From the NCBI RefSeq assembly GCF_936927845.1, contig NZ_CAKZHV010000060.1, positions 124,001-188,000 on the forward strand: a DNA stretch of 64,000 nt, in the 5' to 3' direction. Position 1 is the stretch's first letter; each line of letters begins with the position of its first letter. The notes below the pieces were generated by a model. The model saw only the letters and a list, made by a program, of their open reading frames with translations. It was not told where the DNA came from and ran no database searches. This DNA is from an uncultured Sphingomonas sp. (GTDB taxonomy: Bacteria > Pseudomonadota > Alphaproteobacteria > Sphingomonadales > Sphingomonadaceae). Below, in pieces: positions 61,627 through 64,000 of this stretch. Position numbers and translations under genes: made by a program.

Positions 61627-63201
61627 CTACTCCGCCGCTTGCGCGACCGGCGCGGGTTCCTTCCACACCAGCTTGGGCTTCCTTGCCGCCAGCGTCTCGT
61701 CGAGGCGGGCGCGCGGGGCGAAGTGCGGCGCGCTCTTGAGGCTGGCGTCGCCCGCCTTGGCGCGCTCGGCGACACTGCGCAGTGCGCCGATGAACTGATC
61801 AAGCGCCGCCTTCGACTCGGTCTCGGTCGGCTCGACCAGCATCGCGCCGTGGACGACGAGCGGGAAATAGACCGTCATCGGGTGGAACCCCTCGTCGATC
61901 AGCCCCTTGGCGACGTCGAGCGTCGAGAAGCCGTCGGCGAGGTTCGCGTCGGAGAACAGCGCCTCGTGCATGCACGGCCCCGCCTTGCCGAACGGCGCGT
62001 CGAGCACGTCCTCTAAACTGCGCAGCACGTAGTTCGCGTTCAGCACCGCATCCTCCGCCACCTGGCGCAGACCGTCGGCACCGTGGCTGAGGATATAGGT
62101 CAACGCGCGTGTGAACATGCCCATCTGACCGTGGAACGCCGTCATGCGCCCGAAGCTGTCGGGGTGGCGGTCCTCGACGGTTTCCTCCTCGACCAGCGTG
62201 ATGTGCCCGTCGCCGTGGCGCTCGGTAAAGGGGAGCGGGCCGAACGGCGACAGCGCTTCCGACAGCACCACCGGTCCCGAGCCCGGCCCGCCGCCGCCGT
62301 GCGGGGTCGAGAAGGTCTTGTGCAGGTTGATGTGCATCGCGTCGACACCGAGGTCACCGGGCCGGACGCGCCCGACGATCGCGTTGAAGTTCGCGCCGTC
62401 GCAATACACGTAGCCGCCGGCCGCGTGCACCGCGTCCGAAATCTCCTTTAGGTCGCGCTCGAACAGCCCGCAGGTGTTGGGGTTGGTGATCATCACCGCC
62501 GCGATATCGGGGCCGAGCCGCGCCTTGAGCGCTGCCGTGTCGACGCGCCCGTCCGCGGTCGCGGGGATGTCCTCGACCTGGAAGCCCGCGAAGGCGGCGG
62601 TGGCGGGGTTGGTGCCGTGCGCGCTCTCGGGCACCAGCACGATCTTGCGATGCCCCTCGCCGCGCTTCTCCAGCGCCGCCTTGATGCACAGGATGCCGCA
62701 CAACTCGCCGTGCGCACCTGCCTTGGGGCTCATCGCGACGCCGTGCATGCCGGTCAGCTCGATCAGCCACACCGCCAGCTCGTTGATGACGCCGAGCGCG
62801 CCCTGCACCGTGTCGATCGGCTGAAGCGGGTGAACGTCGGCGAAGCCGGGCAGCCGCGCCATCTTCTCGTTCAGGCGCGGGTTGTGCTTCATGGTGCACG
62901 AACCGAGCGGGAACAGTCCCAAGTCGATGGCGTAATTCTGCCGGCTCAGCCGGGTATAGTGACGCACCGTCTCGGGCTCGGACAGGCCGGGCAGCCCAAT
63001 CGGCGCGGTGCGCGCGAGGTCGCCGAGCCGCGACGTGACAGCGACGGGCTCCGCGATCTCGACCCCGGTCGTCTCGGCCGAGCCAATCTCGAAGATCAGC
63101 TTTTCTTCGAGCATCAGCGCGCGATTGCCCGTGAAGGTCGCGGCGCTCTCGCCGTTCTTGGCGGTCATCTCGGGACGCCAGCCGCTCTGGTTGATGCTCA
63201 T
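61627..63201 (-). CDS. gcvPB: glycine dehydrogenase (decarboxylating) subunit 2
   Basis: A 524-aa PLP subunit of the split P-protein of the glycine cleavage system. The PLP lysine is in INLHKTFSTPHGGGGPGSGP; RQNYAIDLGLFPLGSCTMKHNPR is also conserved. With GcvPA it decarboxylates glycine and passes the aminomethyl group to GcvH. It overlaps the upstream gcvPA stop by 4 nt (ATGA). Single-chain GcvP is replaced by the split form. Confidence 0.96.
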   Translation of the reverse strand: MSINQSGWRPEMTAKNGESAATFTGNRALMLEEKLIFEIGSAETTGVEIAEPVAVTSRLGDLARTAPIGLPGLSEPETVRHYTRLSRQNYAIDLGLFPLGSCTMKHNPRLNEKMARLPGFADVHPLQPIDTVQGALGVINELAVWLIELTGMHGVAMSPKAGAHGELCGILCIKAALEKRGEGHRKIVLVPESAHGTNPATAAFAGFQVEDIPATADGRVDTAALKARLGPDIAAVMITNPNTCGLFERDLKEISDAVHAAGGYVYCDGANFNAIVGRVRPGDLGVDAMHINLHKTFSTPHGGGGPGSGPVVLSEALSPFGPLPFTERHGDGHITLVEEETVEDRHPDSFGRMTAFHGQMGMFTRALTYILSHGADGLRQVAEDAVLNANYVLRSLEDVLDAPFGKAGPCMHEALFSDANLADGFSTLDVAKGLIDEGFHPMTVYFPLVVHGAMLVEPTETESKAALDQFIGALRSVAERAKAGDASLKSAPHFAPRARLDETLAARKPKLVWKEPAPVAQAAE

Positions 63202-64000
63202 GCCAACACCTCCTCAAGCGCGGTCGCCAGCGCCTCGATATCCTCTCGCGTCACCGTTTCGGTCACCGCGACGATCAGCCCGTTGGCGAGGTCGTCCTCA
63301 CCCGGATAGAGCCGACCGAGCGACACGCCCGCGAGCACGCCCTTGTCGGCCAGCGCCCGCACAATCGGTCGCGCCTCCTGCCCGAGGTTAAGCGTGAACT
63401 CGTTGAAGAACGCGTCGTTGACCAGTTTGACGCCCGGCACCTGCGCCAGCCGCTCCGCCGCCGCGACCGCATTGGCGTGGTTGGTCGCCGCCAATTGCCG
63501 CAAGCCCGCCTCGCCCAGCAGCGTCATGTGGATCGAGAAGGCGAGCGCGCACAGCCCCGAATTGGTGCAGATGTTGCTGGTCGCCTTCTCGCGGCGGATA
63601 TGCTGCTCGCGCGTCGACAGCGTCAGCACGAAGCCGCGGCGGCCGTCCGCATCGACCGTCTCGCCGCACAACCGGCCCGGCATCTGACGGACATATTTCT
63701 CCTTGCAGCCGAACAGCCCCACGTAGGGCCCGCCGAACTGGAGGCCCACGCCGAGCGACTGGCCCTCGCCGACGACGATGTCGGCATCCATCTCGCCCGG
63801 AGAGCGGATTGCGCCCAGCGCGACCGGCTCGGTCACCACCGCGATCAGCAGCGCCTTGTTGGCGTGGCACGCGTCGGCGAGCGGACGGAGGTCGGCGATG
63901 CGGCCGAGGATGTCGGGATATTGCACCACCACGCACGACGTATCGCCGTCGATCTTCTCGATCAGACGGTCCACGTCCATGTCAGGGACGAGCCACGGCG
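63198..64000 (-). CDS. gcvPA: glycine dehydrogenase (decarboxylating) subunit 1, C-terminal part
   Basis: The last ~267 residues of GcvPA; the frame is open at the window edge, so the 5' part lies beyond 64000. Seen are VVVQYPDILGRIADLRPLAD, DIVVGEGQSLGVGLQFGGPYVGLFGCKEKYVRQMPGRLCGETVD and HIRREKATSNICTNSGLCALA, the family core. The stop overlaps the gcvPB ATG by 4 nt, so the subunits are translationally coupled. gcvT and gcvH are probably upstream of it. Confidence 0.94.
   Translation of the reverse strand, partial: PWLVPDMDVDRLIEKIDGDTSCVVVQYPDILGRIADLRPLADACHANKALLIAVVTEPVALGAIRSPGEMDADIVVGEGQSLGVGLQFGGPYVGLFGCKEKYVRQMPGRLCGETVDADGRRGFVLTLSTREQHIRREKATSNICTNSGLCALAFSIHMTLLGEAGLRQLAATNHANAVAAAERLAQVPGVKLVNDAFFNEFTLNLGQEARPIVRALADKGVLAGVSLGRLYPGEDDLANGLIVAVTETVTREDIEALATALEEVLA

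Overview
The window is a stretch of core chromosome from a high-GC alphaproteobacterium, most likely Sphingomonas or a close relative. The reasons are the run mdh-sucD-sucA-sucB-lpd, an F0 ATP synthase operon (I-a-c-b'-b) with no F1 genes attached, glnB-glnA behind a sigma-54-like promoter, a split glycine dehydrogenase (gcvPA/gcvPB), and TorF-type porin and alpha-E/ATP-grasp genes. I saw no rRNA, tRNA, CRISPR array, insertion sequence or prophage gene. Genes are tightly packed, with many 1-4 nt start/stop overlaps.

Layout. 1-1532: end of a PaaI-type thioesterase gene, then zapE. 1656-9447: TCA-cycle block mdh, sucD, sucA, sucB, lpd (sucC is not here). 9596-10427: a small secreted glycine-rich protein behind a Shine-Dalgarno hairpin, a Mop-like molybdate-binding protein and a coupled 99-aa unknown. 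10525-15587 (minus): DsbA-like thioredoxin, M48 protease, RNase E with a long structured leader. 16048-21491: amidase amiC, PBP1A, a 61-aa unknown, prfB. 21488-22597: a predicted lipoprotein methyltransferase and a stand-alone JAB protein. 22763-25417 (minus): F0 ATP synthase. 25673-29487 (minus): ydbL, ynbE, ydbH, an envelope lipid-transport set. 29571-32523: radC, an EF-hand protein, purB. 32531-34770: an unknown, a 28-aa membrane peptide, mobA, a CinA-like protein. 34838-37702: map, glnB, glnA. 37918-41862: TorF porin, a secreted unknown, and an SRPBCC/Zn-ADH/SDR operon of stress-operon type. 42040-50389: M20 peptidase, membrane protein, TetR operon (DUF2721, MBL hydrolase, 58-aa acidic protein), quinone-reductase-like enzyme, amidohydrolase, a DUF3298-like gene broken by an in-frame TAG, and a small anchored protein. 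50510-52653: threonine ammonia-lyase and Bpt leucyltransferase. 52660-55932 (minus): circularly permuted ATP-grasp, alpha-E and a transglutaminase-fold protein without the usual catalytic cysteine. 56004-64000: DsbD with a hexanucleotide repeat, an alkaline phosphatase-family protein, EamA transporter, CcdC-like membrane protein, a 64-aa unknown, gcvPB and the 3' part of gcvPA.

Most of the window is housekeeping: central carbon, nitrogen assimilation, envelope biogenesis, RNA decay and one-carbon metabolism. The parts that seem least described are the ATP-grasp/alpha-E/pseudo-transglutaminase operon, the rne leader with duplicated hairpins and its His/Asp-rich protein insert, the SD-hairpin gene at 9596, several tiny genes, and a family of short REP-like palindromes between genes. 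Promoters were assigned by eye, mostly as TTGnnn-17 nt-TAnnnn, and are tentative.
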